Shown here: positions 1 through 11,014 of the stretch, piece by piece
Position numbering within the stretch: position 1 is the stretch's first letter
Layout of the letters: every line of letters starts with the position of its first letter
From: Isoetes taiwanensis
Taxonomy: Eukaryota; Streptophyta; Lycopodiopsida; Isoetales; Isoetaceae
Direction: 5' to 3'
Length of the DNA stretch: 64,000 bases
Assembly (NCBI GenBank): GCA_021234155.1
Contig: JAJEKV010000168.1
Location: 489,352-553,351 of the forward strand
Notes under the pieces: generated by a model
Databases searched by the model: none
What the model was told of the DNA's origin: nothing
What the model saw: only the letters and a program-made list of their open reading frames with translations
Position numbers and translations under genes: made by a program

Positions 1-36
1 TCTTGTAATGAGTTGAACAAAAATGAGAAAACAAAA

Positions 37-255
37 ATTGTTGAAGGGGCGGAAGGCCCTAAGGCATCTTCACGCCATTTTTGAACTTGAAAGAGTTGAA
101 ACATAAGTGATTGAAGGGGCGGAAGGCCCTAAGTCATCTTCACGCCATTTGTTGAACTTGAAAGAGTTTGAGCAGATAGTTGAACTTGAAGGAGTTGAAA
201 TTGAAGGGGCGGAAGACCATAAGTCATCTTCACGCCATTGGTTGAACTTGAAAGA
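37..255. repeat. Short tandem repeat, about 70-90 bp period, three units
   Basis: Three successive units begin with TTGAAGGGGCGGAAG (near 41, 111 and 201) and continue into a shared CATCTTCACGCCATT block. Spacing is 70 then 90 bp because the second unit carries extra TTGAACTTGAA text. The open frames across it (for example 107-340 plus) follow from the repeat and have no recognisable domain. Confidence 0.75.
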
Positions 256-525
256 TGCTCAACCGCCATGTACGATGGACGGCCGAAATGGATTGAAAAA
301 AGTTGTCTCTCAAACGCCCTGCACGATGAGATATGCTTGAATGTTGAGAAAAGATTGCTGAAAAAAGGCCTACACAAGCCATAGGGCTGTGTGAAGTTTG
401 TTGATACAAGGGTGCAAAGAAGATCGCCAAGAATGTGGCAAAAGATGAGGCGTCCCCCAAAATGTGCCCAAATTATGCTCAAGATGCTTCTTGCGTCAAA
501 AGTTGATCAAAAGTTGTGCTCGAAG

Positions 526-1196
526 TCACGCCGTGAGGGGCCGTGACAGATTGTTGAAATCACACCGTTGGGCTATGATGTTTGAAGTCCTAGTTGCATG
601 AAATTTTACCTCCAAAGGCATAATGGTAGGACGAGATATCTGGTATGAGAAAAAAAGGGCTTCAATATTAGAAGGGGTGGAAAACACCAAAATGTGGCCC
701 ATCTTGAATGGTCGTTTAATTCTCTCTATAGAGAAAAGTCATAAAAGGTCGAAAAAAGATCGTGACAATATGTTAACAATAGAGAGTTTAGGAGAAACTC
801 AAAATTTTCCACGCCGTGGGGCCGTGGATATTGAAGTATTGATTTGCATGTTATGTTCTCTGGCTGTTGTGGGTCACGTGTCCCACGCAATGAAGTGGTG
901 CCACGCCCCTGATAGGCCGTAGGCTCTATTTGACCCACACCGTGGGAGGCCGTGGATGCACTAAAGGCAAAAGATGGTGGCACGCCGTGAGAGGCCGTGA
1001 CGCCGTGGGAGGCCACGCTGCCGTGTGAGGTTCCACGCCGTGATGGGCCGTGGGGGCTCTGACGCTGAGGGCACGCTTCCACGAAAGGAGCACGCCGGAA
1101 TGGATATGTGCATTCTGAAGCCACGCCGTGATGGCCGTGGGCTTGTTGATCATGGAAGGTCGAAGTGAGAAGCCACGCCGTGATGGCCGTGGGCTT
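526..1196. repeat. Region of recurring CACGCCGTG..GGCCGTGG motif
   Basis: A GC-rich core of the form CACGCCGTGRKGGCCGTGG recurs about eight times at irregular spacing (near 526, 809, 928, 979, 1000, 1034, 1120 and 1172), embedded in AT-richer sequence. The last two copies share a longer context (1118-1144 and 1170-1196). Frames reading through it are low-complexity and I do not accept them as genes. It could be internal or LTR sequence of a decayed retroelement, but no RT, PBS or LTR boundary is visible. Confidence 0.6.
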
Positions 1197-1200
1197 TGCA

Positions 1201-3260
1201 TGCTAGAGGTGGAGTTGTAAACATATTGCTTACCTGAGGATCGACTCTACAACTAGAGCGTGGTGTCAAAATTTGGAGTCTGAGCTCTGTTCGATTTAGC
1301 TGATGGAAGACTCTGGTGCTTGCCATAGTTTTACAGAGCGAAATTGGTGAATCCATGGCTAATTGGCATAACAAATCCATGGGGCTTTTGAGGAAAATGG
1401 AGCGAGCTTGCTGCAAACGACATACCCCAGAAGATTGAAGTATTGATGCAAAAAATTTTGTGTTTGGTGCTTGTTTGCCGAGGTAAAACCATGTTCCTGC
1501 GTTTTCGTGGGCTCTGAGACAAAATGCCTGTGGAAGGATGCAGATTCTCTGACTAAAACTTGCATGTGTTGTGCTAAAAAACGACTGGGTTGTTCTCCAA
1601 TAATAGCGAAATGGGTTGAATCATTGATGAGGACAGAAAGGTCCTTATATTTGGTTTGAACGAAAAGGGTGAAGTGCCCCTGTATTGTTCCTGCTGTGTG
1701 CATAGAGCTCGAAGTCAGAGCATGAAATCAGGGTGTTGAATCACTAGAGGCAGCTGCATGGTGCATCGTGATTTATGCCCTTGTTTTGCTTCAAAGGTAA
1801 ATCAACTTTTGGCAGTCAGGTGCGTGCCTTAAAACGCCGAGAAGACTTGGATGGGGTCTTGGATATAGCCATAGGAAAGTTGTGACTCATCCAGATGCTT
1901 AGCAAATGCAAAGAATCATTGTTTTTCATCCAATCATCGGATCCCGCAGGGCAGTACTGGAGTTTGGGTCATGAAATTTGAAAACACCCAAAAGATTGGT
2001 CGAGATTTTGCACTGTAACAGTTGAACTGCAGAGAAATAGGAACGAGTAAAACGCAGAGGAACTGGAGGCCATGGATGCTGTGTGATTATGCCGAAACTA
2101 GAAGATCATGTATGTCACAGGTAAACCGGTCTGCTGAACAATATTGAGGACTTACTTTTGAGGGAAAATAGAAGCCAAGAGTATTCCGTTGGTGTGAACG
2201 CCTACTTCGTGGTGTTGCTTATGCACCATACAATGAAGAAATCGCCACTAAAAGCTCACAAACGCATCTCCTCCGCAAGACCCAAATAAGAAAAATATCG
2301 TTCGAGAATATTTAGCCAAGATTTGATGGTACTGGAGCCTGCAGCCCAAGAAATTAATTGTACTGCCAGTGGGAACATGGAGAAGAAGAAATGTATGCGC
2401 TGTAAGAGACGAATAACATTGAGTGGAACATACTGTCGACCATGAACCCAATTAAATAGAACACCATGAACCCAATTAAATAGAAATGTAGATATGTTTC
2501 TTTGCTGGAATGTGCACACGTAATGTAGGAGAGCAAATATAATATCGATGATGAACCTAGATGTCAAATAGAAACCTTATAGACTACAACTAGTATTGCC
2601 CCTTTCTGAAATATGGACAAATATCAGAAATGAGAATCCAAGAAAGTGTCGATGTAGAACCAATTTTTTTTTGCTTGAAAACTTTTGGAGATGCTTGAAA
2701 AGCAAACAAAGGATGATCATGAGCCCAAGAGACCCCGGCATGAGGTGCCAGTGTTGATGTTTGGGGTTCTTGGCATCACCTTGCAGCAGCAGTCCATGAC
2801 TGCCGGATGCCACAAGGCTGCCACAAATGCTCATGGATCAACAAAAGAAGGTGGGAAGAAACTCCAAGAACAAGAACAAAGCAAAGAATGAACAAAACTG
2901 AATCATATTGATGCTCCAAAAGGAGGTGCTCCAAAACGTGAGCAAAAACCTAAACAATGAGAGGAAATGCTCTCTCTAAATAGTAGAGCAAAACCCTAAC
3001 CCTAACTGACATCTCACCGTCCACAGATCTAGGCTAAATGTGGGCCATAGATTGTGGGGTCCAATATGACAAATACATGTGGCATATGCCACCTACCATA
3101 TATATGGGTTAAATCTGGGCCCTAGATCAAGTGGTCCAATGTGATGAATACATGTGGCCTATGCCACTCATACATATGTTTAGCCCAAAGGGCTAACATT
3201 TTTGTAAGGCATGCATCAATTTTGATTGGCCTGCTTGTGAGAATGCTGATCATTGTGGCA
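1201..3260. other. Non-coding stretch, probable decayed retroelement
   Basis: No convincing coding sequence. It contains a local duplication around 2443-2483 (CATGAACCCAATTAAATAGA twice) and a diverged tandem pair of about 76 bp at roughly 3036-3190, sharing AATACATGTGGC and ATGCCAC. A two-unit telomere-type CCCTAA run lies near 2991-3005. The prose-like, repeat-poor remainder at 1200-2060 resembles LTR or spacer DNA, but no termini were found. Confidence 0.4.
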
Positions 3261-3268
3261 GGTGGGAG

Positions 3269-3749
3269 TTGAGAAAACTAGAGCCTACAAACAGGGACAA
3301 TGTTGAAGAAGATGGGTACGAGGCAGAGGACTTGTGGGCAAATGACGTGGACAATGTGGATGAGACAGTGCAGGTTGGAGATTATTTTGCATCATTCACA
3401 TCCCCAGACAATTATGAAAGGGTCCCTTATTATCTCATCCAAAGGTACGTAAGGAAACATGCCCTCAAGAAGACACCAAGGATGACTATGGAAATGAATT
3501 TTATTGTGGTAATGAAGTTATAGCTGGTAACTACTTTGAATTGATTCCCGATTGCCATCAAAAGTACAAAGCTTATTCAAGGAAAGAAAGCTCTTGTCCA
3601 TCCCGAAATCAAGAATTGGGGTGAGATTTCCATTGCACCAAACAAACATAAGATTAAAGGTACATCTTATGCATATGAACCCGACTAACTATTGGCATGA
3701 AATGTTGCCGGAAATTTGCCGAGATTGTAGAATCTATGTAATACGTTAA
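3269..3749 (+). pseudogene. Hypothetical acidic ORF, probably decayed
   Basis: An 84-residue frame starts at 3269 and is rich in Asp/Glu. A second frame right after it (about 3480-3620) encodes a Tyr-rich stretch that looks like a weak internal repeat of the first: VGDYFASFTSP.. against AGNYFELIPDC... The reading frame must shift near 3480-3500 to join them, and stops follow. I do not recognise the family. Upstream text ends in TGGCAG just before 3262, so this may be an exon rather than a complete gene. No function is claimed. Confidence 0.3.
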
Positions 3750-3759
3750 CCTGTTGTTG

Positions 3760-4785
3760 AAGTAACTTTTCTATGCATTAAGGCATGGACTTGCAAACCT
3801 AATGTAATCGTAATGTGAACCGCATTAAAACACAAACATTAATATATTGTTTATATAGTTCCAAGATCAAGTTATACTTAGTGTAAGTTGTAAAAATACC
3901 GTAGCGTAAGGTCTCAAGATTCAAGATTCAAGACTCAAGATTCATCCGTAAGGTCCTGCAGTGTGTGAGATCAGCAATGGTCCCGTTCCCAAAAAATTGT
4001 GAGAAGAGTGTCCGTAATAAACCGCTTGGAAGTTGGTGAAGTCCAACGTAAGCAAGACATGTGCTTCTCGCTTCTATTGCCATTTGTGATAGAGATTGGT
4101 AAAGTATGGTTTGAGGCTATTGAATCTCCAAACCTCAGCCCTTTTCAAAGACTTTGTTGATTGCTTTTGCATGCACAACTTCCCGCTTAAGTTGAATGAG
4201 AATATTCTCTAGTTCTCGCTTTTAGATAATTGGGATTCCTCATCCCCTTGTCTGGCCGCTACTCCCATAGCTCGATCCATGCTTCCAACATTGTTAAGTC
4301 TCCTCTGTGCATCCGTAGAAACATCATAAGCAATTGTTAGATTAGGAACAAAAGCATGTTTAAGAATAGGAGTACCTCTCTCGTGGATCGCCTCTTCGTT
4401 TGATTTTGTTCAATTGGTTTCTCTCGTTCTCGCATTGATCTCCTCAAGAATCGGGTGCGCCCAGTGAGTTTGCATTTGAATTGGGGATATGGATTGTGAT
4501 CTAGTCGTTCGATCTCCTCCCGCCATCGAATCAACCCGGTCCACCACCGTAAAAAGGAATTTTTATCCCCGTCTATTCCCTTCTCCCCTGTTTCTGATAT
4601 GGCTCGTACCATGCCAATGATTTGTTCCTTAACCAATGATTTGTGCCAATGATTTGTTCAACATCCTTTTCTCAAAATCTTTCCCACTATCCTCTTTTTC
4701 TGACCCAAGTGGCCAATGGTTGATGCTGGCATATATCCCACAAGCCTAGCTCAAATGAAAGGGCTATACTCAATGAGGAATATTC
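3760..4785. other. Non-coding stretch
   Basis: AT-rich sequence with no supported gene. A simple TCAAGATTCAAGA-type microrepeat lies near 3915-3945. The minus-strand frame at 4337-4636 has no recognisable domain and is not accepted. Confidence 0.4.
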
Positions 4786-4789
4786 CTTT

Positions 4790-5097
4790 CAATGTAATAA
4801 GGAATATTCCTTGTAACTATGGGTGCACTTAAACAAACTAAAGAATATTCCTTTGAAGGTAATAAAGAATATTCTTGATAACTAGGCACTAAGGAATGTT
4901 CCTTTCAATGCAAAAAGGAATATTCCTTTCAAGGTAATAGGAATATTCCTTGTAACTATGGGTGCACTTAAACAAACTAAAGAATATTCCTTTGAAGGTA
5001 ATAAGGAATATTCCTGATAACTAGGCGCTAAGGAATATTCCTTTCAATGCAATAAGGAATATTCCTTTCAAGGTAATAAGGAAGATTCCTTGTTATC
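4790..5097. repeat. Tandem array of AGGAATATTCCT palindromes
   Basis: Perfect or near-perfect copies of the 12-bp palindrome AGGAATATTCCT recur about every 20-40 bp. They sit inside a larger duplicated unit of about 139 bp: TTGTAACTATGGGTGCAC occurs at 4811 and again at 4950. Spacers repeat as AAGGTAATA and CAATGCAA. No coding sequence. The array can form many small hairpins and may be the core of a MITE-like or satellite-like element. Confidence 0.8.
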
Positions 5098-5209
5098 TCT
5101 ATATTGTTGACTCACGCTTTACCAAACACAATATGCATAGGTACACAATATGCCTTAACATAATCCATTCATTTGCCATTTGTTGATTTGGCAATTGTTG
5201 ATTTGGTAA

Positions 5210-5310
5210 CATGTGGAACATTGAATGCATGTGGGATATTTGAGCCCATTGCTAAAAAAAGGGTGCATATGGGATATTTGAGCCCATTGCTAAAAAAGGG
5301 TGGACTAGGA
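5210..5310. repeat. Short tandem duplication
   Basis: The string GGGATATTTGAGCCCATTGC, followed by an A-run and GGGTG, occurs twice about 42 bp apart (near 5232 and 5274). No function is visible. Confidence 0.6.
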
Positions 5311-5781
5311 TTACATTTTGGGCAAGAGGACACGCCGCCTCAGAATCAAGATTACAAGCCAGTGAGCCATAACTTTTCAACATCTAATCTCTATCCACGC
5401 TTATCAATGAAGCAGCAAAACCTTATTTATATATGCGCACGATTTTTGTGATATATGCATGTGGGATATTGCTAACTTTGTGTTAGGATTGTGCTAACTG
5501 CATACCAAGCAATTGGTCTCATAATATGGTTCAACCTATCCATTTTACATTTGCAAAAATATTGAGGTGGGTGGATCGGCTCCCGAGGTGTGAAATCGTA
5601 TGCATGGATACATCCCTTTCCTCTTCTGCCTAATTCCCAAAACAAAATTGTATGCATGCAAACATCCCTTTTATTCCCAAAATTCTGCCCTACAGTTTCA
5701 TTCCTTCCATTCCGTCCCCATCGTCTATTCCGCCATCTCCTTCACTCCTTCCCCATTCCGTCCATCTCCTTCACTTCCGCC

Positions 5782-6159
5782 ATGGCCAAGTTCAAGACCA
5801 CACTCCGCAGGAACACTATCCCGCCATTGTGCTCGCTTCTCCCCCCCGCCAAAGACGGTCCTCCCTCTTCCTCCGAGGGATCCGTGTCTTCCTCCGGAGA
5901 ATCCATGTCTTCCTCCGGAGGCCACCCGGTTACAGTTAGGGCAAAGTTCACTCCACCAGAGGTGGAGAAGCTCATCATGGATCATCAGGCTGTCGCTTCG
6001 TTGCGGGTGATCGAGTGGGTGCATGAGGCTTACCTCGACGAGGAGCGACTCCTCGAAATGAAGATGTATGCCATGGAGGACGACCTTCATATAGAGCTAA
6101 GATGGCCCGAAAGATCAAGCCTTGTTTTTTGTAATCCCTGGTTTCAATTTTTTTGGTAA
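5782..6159 (+). CDS. Hypothetical protein, Ser-rich N-terminus
   Basis: An open frame of 125 codons from an ATG in good plant context (GCCATGGCC). Earlier in-frame ATGs exist (first at 5590), but the 5782 start is preferred because local composition changes there from pyrimidine-rich leader to balanced coding-like sequence. Residues about 25-50 are a Ser/Gly repeat (SSSEG, SSSGES, SSSGG). Residues about 55-110 are charged and helical in look, with VEKLIMDHQAV and EERLLEMKMYAMEDD. The last 15 residues are aromatic and may be read-through past a lost splice site. Downstream the 3' region carries two diverged copies of AATAGTCCTTGTGACT. I do not recognise the family. Confidence 0.4.
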   Translation: MAKFKTTLRRNTIPPLCSLLPPAKDGPPSSSEGSVSSSGESMSSSGGHPVTVRAKFTPPEVEKLIMDHQAVASLRVIEWVHEAYLDEERLLEMKMYAMEDDLHIELRWPERSSLVFCNPWFQFFW

Positions 6160-6395
6160 TAGTCCTTGTGACTATTCTTTGTAAAGCTTTTTAATTAAAT
6201 ACAGAACTTGTTTTGCAATAGTCCTTGTGACTCCATTTTTTGTAAAGCTTTTTCATTAATGACGGAACTCCTCTTCTCTACAGCTGTTGTGACTATTTTT
6301 TTTGCTTTAACTGTTCTCTCAGTTTCCACTGTTCTTTTAGTTAACTGAACTATTTCTATCTTTTTCTGTATAGATATAAGAAACATGTTTGGTAC

Positions 6396-7592
6396 TTAGG
6401 CCCTTTTTCCATGGCACCTCTGTCTTATATTTAGCTTAATATTATTGGGCCACGTAAGATAATAAGTCACCATAGTTTTTCCACTACACAATTTAAGACA
6501 TGTCTTAAATGGGTTCCGTACAAATTGAGTGGAGCATTTTATTCCGGGGGAAACCCCCCGCCACAAAATAAGGTATGCATTTCTATCCTATCACAGGGCT
6601 GCATTGCCGGATCTTTAGGGTGTCATAAAAAAGAGTAACAGAAGAAGCAGCCATTACCGGAATGGATCGTCAGCCTGGCCATGGAATGGATCGCCGTGGA
6701 AAAAGGGCCTCAGACGTCTCTGTTTCGGCACTTCCTGAAGCATTGTGAATCTATCTACCATTAGAAAATCGCACAGTGTAATGCATGGTCTGTAATCGCA
6801 CAGTCTGAAAGCTTGTGTCATGCATGGTTGTTTCATGTGATAGATAGATCCCAAGTGCTCAGCCAGATTTGAGCGGGCCAGAACAGGATTTTCGGCTGTA
6901 GAGGAAAGGAAGAGCATGATTTTCGGCTGTAGAGCATGATTTTTTGCTTCAATTCTGTTAATCTAGCCTCTGGAATCAGATTGAACAACATCTTTCCAGT
7001 TTTCTCTGTTTCATTTGAATCAAAACACAAGTTTCTTGCAGTTTCTTCAATTCTAGAAGAAATGTATGAATTCTTATAATAATCATGCAATCAGATAATA
7101 ATATTGTGGATTGATCGGTATTGATCGATTAGTTAGAACAGGGGATATTGAATAGGTTTTTGGTTATGGCGATGCATTTACCGAGAATAGGAAATTCCGG
7201 CAAAGCCTATTTCCCCTGGTCTGGCCTATTTTCCATAGCCCTCCCTACTGATTCCTTGTCTCAGAAAAGCAAGAAAGAAGCAGAGAATCCAGCAGGTCAT
7301 AACAAGCTTTCGGATTTCCTTGTTTTGGAATTCTCCATCGAGCGTCTGCTCTGCTGCACATAAAGTTGAAGAACATTTTATCCAAGCTCTTCCCCTGAAA
7401 TTGCAGAACGTGGAAAAACCTAGATTATAGGACATGTCTCATATTATAGGACATGTCTTATATTTGAGTAATGGGAAATTGATTTTTTAGGACATGTCTT
7501 ATGTATGACATGGAGCTTACGTGGAGCTCAAAACGATGTCTTATAAAAATGTGACAGCCACAAAATAAGACTACTGTGGAAAAAGGGCCTTA
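6396..7592. mobile_element. Harbinger/Tourist-like element with TTA duplication
   Basis: The left end reads TTA-GGCCCTTTTTCCATGG (TTA 6396-6398, terminus from 6399). The right end reads GTGGAAAAAGGGCC-TTA (terminus to 7589, TTA 7590-7592). The terminal inverted repeats match over about 13-14 bp and the flanking trinucleotide is duplicated, which is the PIF/Harbinger signature. Subterminal GACATGTCTTA motifs recur near both ends. No DDE transposase is recognisable, so this is non-autonomous. A second right-type terminus lies internally at about 6698-6712 (GTGGAAAAAGGGCC-TCA), suggesting a nested or composite structure. Confidence 0.65.
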
Positions 7593-7910
7593 GTTTGCAA
7601 CTCAAGTTTTTGGTGCAACTCAAGTTAATGACAGTTTTTGTCATTAATTATAAAATGCAAAGTACAATTACTGAAATAGTATACCAAAACAAACATTAAA
7701 GCCAACAAGGAATTTCAAGGTGCAGAATTTATGATCTACACACTAACAAAATATGGTAACCAGCAGCCAATAGGAAAATATGTTCAGAGTATTGTGCATC
7801 TTGAAGCATCTGAAGCATCTGCCAAAAATTTCTGGATGTTGGTCCAGAAACCTCTTGAACAATACCATCTGCATGAAATGAACACTAAACTGTTAGGGTG
7901 TGTATACCAC

Positions 7911-8290
7911 ACCAAACCATGCACCATACCATGCCCCACACTATCATATTCACCCCAAATCCAGCACATCCCACCACACACCACACCATTCACCACACAC
8001 CCCACCACACACCACACCATTCACCACACACCATACATCATAGACCATACACCAACTATCATATTCACCAGAACGAGCACATCCCACCACACACCACACC
8101 ATTCACCACACACCATAGACCATACACCAACTATCATATTCACCAGAACGAGCACATCCCACCACACACCACACCATTCACCACACTCCCCACCACACAC
8201 CACACCATTCACCATACACCATACACCATACACCAAATGGTGGAGTGTGGAGCGGTGGTGGAGTGTGGTGGTGGGGGGTGGTGGTGTGCC
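7911..8290. repeat. CCACAC-rich array with switch to GGTGTG
   Basis: From 7911 to about 8235 the plus strand is built of CACCACACACCACACCATT-like units, including a 75-bp tandem unit at 8042 and 8117. At about 8236 the strand bias flips to GGTGGAGTGTGG text up to 8287, so the two halves can pair. All frames through it are low-complexity His/Thr/Pro or Val/Gly/Cys and are rejected as genes. Confidence 0.85.
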
Positions 8291-8422
8291 ACTTCATATC
8301 ATAGCAAAACATAACACAACATAGCATGTAAATGCATAAGTTTGGATACATTATTGCAATGACTGCCATAAACTATTTCATGATATACAAAATCACATCA
8401 TAAAAAAATCATTTCACCACAC

Positions 8423-8472
8423 CATAGCTTGTTCTTGCACTCCAAATCCTAGTTTTAAGGATAGGGGCTGAT
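8423..8472 (+). repeat. 50-bp direct repeat, copy 1
   Basis: An exact 50-bp match to 14693-14742 in the same orientation, beginning CATAGCTTGTTCTTGCAC and ending AGGATAGGGGCTGAT. Both copies lie beside a CCACAC/GGTGTG array. They bracket the Penelope-like reverse transcriptase region. See the paired copy. Confidence 0.9.
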
Positions 8473-10582
8473 ACCTGCCACCATCACAAGCAACACACGA
8501 GTTAGAACCGGTATGAGACATGTGGAAGGCAGGTGTCTTAACGCCTATCCAATTGTTATCCATGTCCAAAACTAATATTTAGACAGCATAATAAAACAAG
8601 CCATGTCCTATATTCCTCCTAAAACAAACTCGTCTCTTATTATTTGTCATCAAACGAATATTAGCGTGTAGAATAGGCATAGAGAATTTTCAAGCTTTAT
8701 CGAAACCATTTGTTTTAAGGAAAAGAAAAGAACAAGGCTGCTTATTCTAGTACAGAGAAGAGCCCACACAATATCTTTTATTTGCCATGCATAAGCTTTA
8801 AGTTGGCAAAATCAATTATAGCCGCCAACGAATTTGTGGCAACAGACAGAAAATTCTGTCAACTTCATAAACAAGCCACAGAATTCCTCAAGATAGTGCT
8901 CTCTGTTGCATTGGAGAGAGCAGGCTTTCTTTCAGGGATTTCTAGCATAAACAAAATCCAAGGGCATACCTTTTTGAAGTGGTAGTGTCCCTGGAATCAA
9001 AGGAAGCACGATCTGTCCTCCCTGATAGAGTTGCAGAATGTCCTTGGAATCAAAGGGAGCACGATCTGTCCTCCTGATAGAGTTGCAGAATACCCACAGA
9101 TCAACAATTTTTACTGTTGGTAAACTTGATATGGCATAAGAATGCATGATTTATACCTGAGCTGGGCCGAAATTTGCAGTAGATATGCTGCTAGACCACT
9201 GCTATACCACAACCAAATTGTTTCCTTACTCCAATCAGAGCAAGAAATTCAACTGTGTATGAAGCTGTGCTGTTTGCCGGGCGAATTGTTGCCCAAACAA
9301 AACCCAGGGCCACTCTCAATCAACCATGTTTGGATGGATACAACATGATTTTCCATCCGGTTTGTGCATTCTGCATCTTCTTGTAGCTTAACAGGAGATC
9401 TTTGATGGGTCAGATGAAGCCAACCTGGAAGATCCCATGGCACAGAGCCATCGATTTTTGGCTTTCCGATTATGTTGCCATCAGATAGAGCCCAATCCGA
9501 TGAAGCCCAAAAGCCCATGCGTTCGGGTTTTTTCTGACTGTTCGTTGCTTTTCCTCTCCCCTTTTTTTCATAAAAAATGGATTCAATTGCTTATTTTGAA
9601 AAGCAATTTATCACGTTGCATACATATTTGGCTTTTCCTCTCCTTTTTCTTTCCATAACAAATGGATGCAATTGCTTACATATTTGGCTTATGTTTTCTT
9701 TTCCCTTATGCTAACTTTAGATTGGGACCACTATATACGTTTGGATCAATCTTACCCTATATATAGAATCCAAACATTAGCAAGTACCTAATACAAAAGT
9801 CTTACGACTTTTATATTGCATATATTGGGCTTTTTCATGAGGGCCCCATTGAGACATTTTCTTGTGCATGTTATCCCTTTCATTAAGGAATTTGACATTG
9901 TAAATTTCTCACATAAGTCAATTTCTTTGAATATATTATAACACCAAAACAACAACCTTGGATGTTGTTTCGTTATATCATCTCTTACTACCCCATAGAA
10001 GATGTCTTGTCTTTCTATAATAAGTTGTCATTTACCTAAGCAGTACCTGATTCACCTGTTCACCAGGCAACCTTGCTCTTATTGGATTTGTGCTAAATCC
10101 CTAAATAACTGCCTGGCTTTGACTTACCATGGGGGGTTCACCATAGCGACCATGCCATGTCTTAATATAGTAGACTCTATTTGTGATCCACTATGTGTAG
10201 TAAAATCAATAATCAATTCTGGGCACTATTCATTGCATACCCAGAAAACATTATTATCCACCCACATACAACTTAGTACCCATTCATATTAGAAAATTAT
10301 TGCCTAGACCAATACTCGAGATGGTTCACCCATCTCCTAGGCAACCTTGCCCTCATTGGACAAATGCATGGCTTTGGCTTTGTCATAGAGGGATTCAACC
10401 TAATGACTATGCCATGTCCTAATATGTTTGGGAACCCATAGTTTAACATGTCAATTACAACCTTTCAAATATTTGTGAGTGTTTCGTGTGTATATGGCGT
10501 GTCATGGGGGTGTCACCATCCCACATAACTTGCAACCATTGTTTTAACTAATACACACAAAAAATAAAACTTCATCATATTG
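8473..10582. other. Non-coding stretch with small duplications
   Basis: No gene is supported. It contains a tandem pair of about 54 bp (8987-9095, sharing GGAATCAAAG and GCACGATCTGTCCTCC). It also has a diverged pair around 9540-9690 (GCTTTTCCTCTCC..AATGGAT.CAATTGCTT) and a diverged unit of roughly 290 bp repeated at about 10040-10170 and 10325-10440 (GGCAACCTTGC..CATGCCATGTC). If the Penelope-like element is bounded by the 50-bp repeats, this would be its 3' non-coding part. Confidence 0.4.
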
Positions 10583-10873
10583 ACATGTGGGTCAAAGCAT
10601 GGAGGTGGGGGACACTTTTTGTGTCAGCGACACATGGTGCTTAGGGGGTGCTTTCCGGAGCTATTTCCTTTGTATTTTTAAACAATATTTTTCTTTTATT
10701 TTTTTGATATTTTTCCCTAAAACGCATTCATATTACGCCTTGGAATACAAAATTTCAGCTTCATCGGAGTTATAGAAAAAAAGATAAAAATAAGTAAAAT
10801 TTTCTGCATTAGGTGCTTAGGGGGTGCTTGGCTGGCGCAAAAATGCCCCCCAGCTCCATGCTTTGACCCATGT
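10583..10873. mobile_element. Foldback (MITE-like) element
   Basis: The left arm at 10583 reads ATGTGGGTCAAAGCATGGAG and continues GTGGGGG. The right arm ends at 10873 and is its inverse, CCCCCCAGCTCCATGC continuing TTTGACCCATGT. The arms pair over about 28 bp with few mismatches, and the inner sequence also contains a direct repeat, TGCTTAGGGGGTGCTT. No transposase and no clear target-site duplication were seen. Confidence 0.6.
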
Positions 10874-11014
10874 ACCAGCAGGTGGGAGCATGCATACACC
10901 TTTCCATGAAAGAGAATTGTGCATGTTGCACCGCAGATATCACAACACAAGTAAAAATTCATTTGCAAATAGTTACGAATTTATTTTGTCCCATCATATC
11001 CAAAACCTGGCTAA

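Noticed and set aside
2991-3005. Telomere-type CCCTAA units
   Set aside because: Only two units, here and near 59950; too short to indicate an interstitial telomere.
5590-5781. Extended N-terminus for the hypothetical protein at 5782
   Set aside because: The region is pyrimidine-rich leader-like sequence open in three frames; the later ATG has better context.
7731-8324. His/Thr/Pro-rich and Val/Cys/Gly-rich open frames
   Set aside because: They are produced by the CCACAC/GGTGTG arrays; the frames at 14567-15014 are the same kind of artefact.
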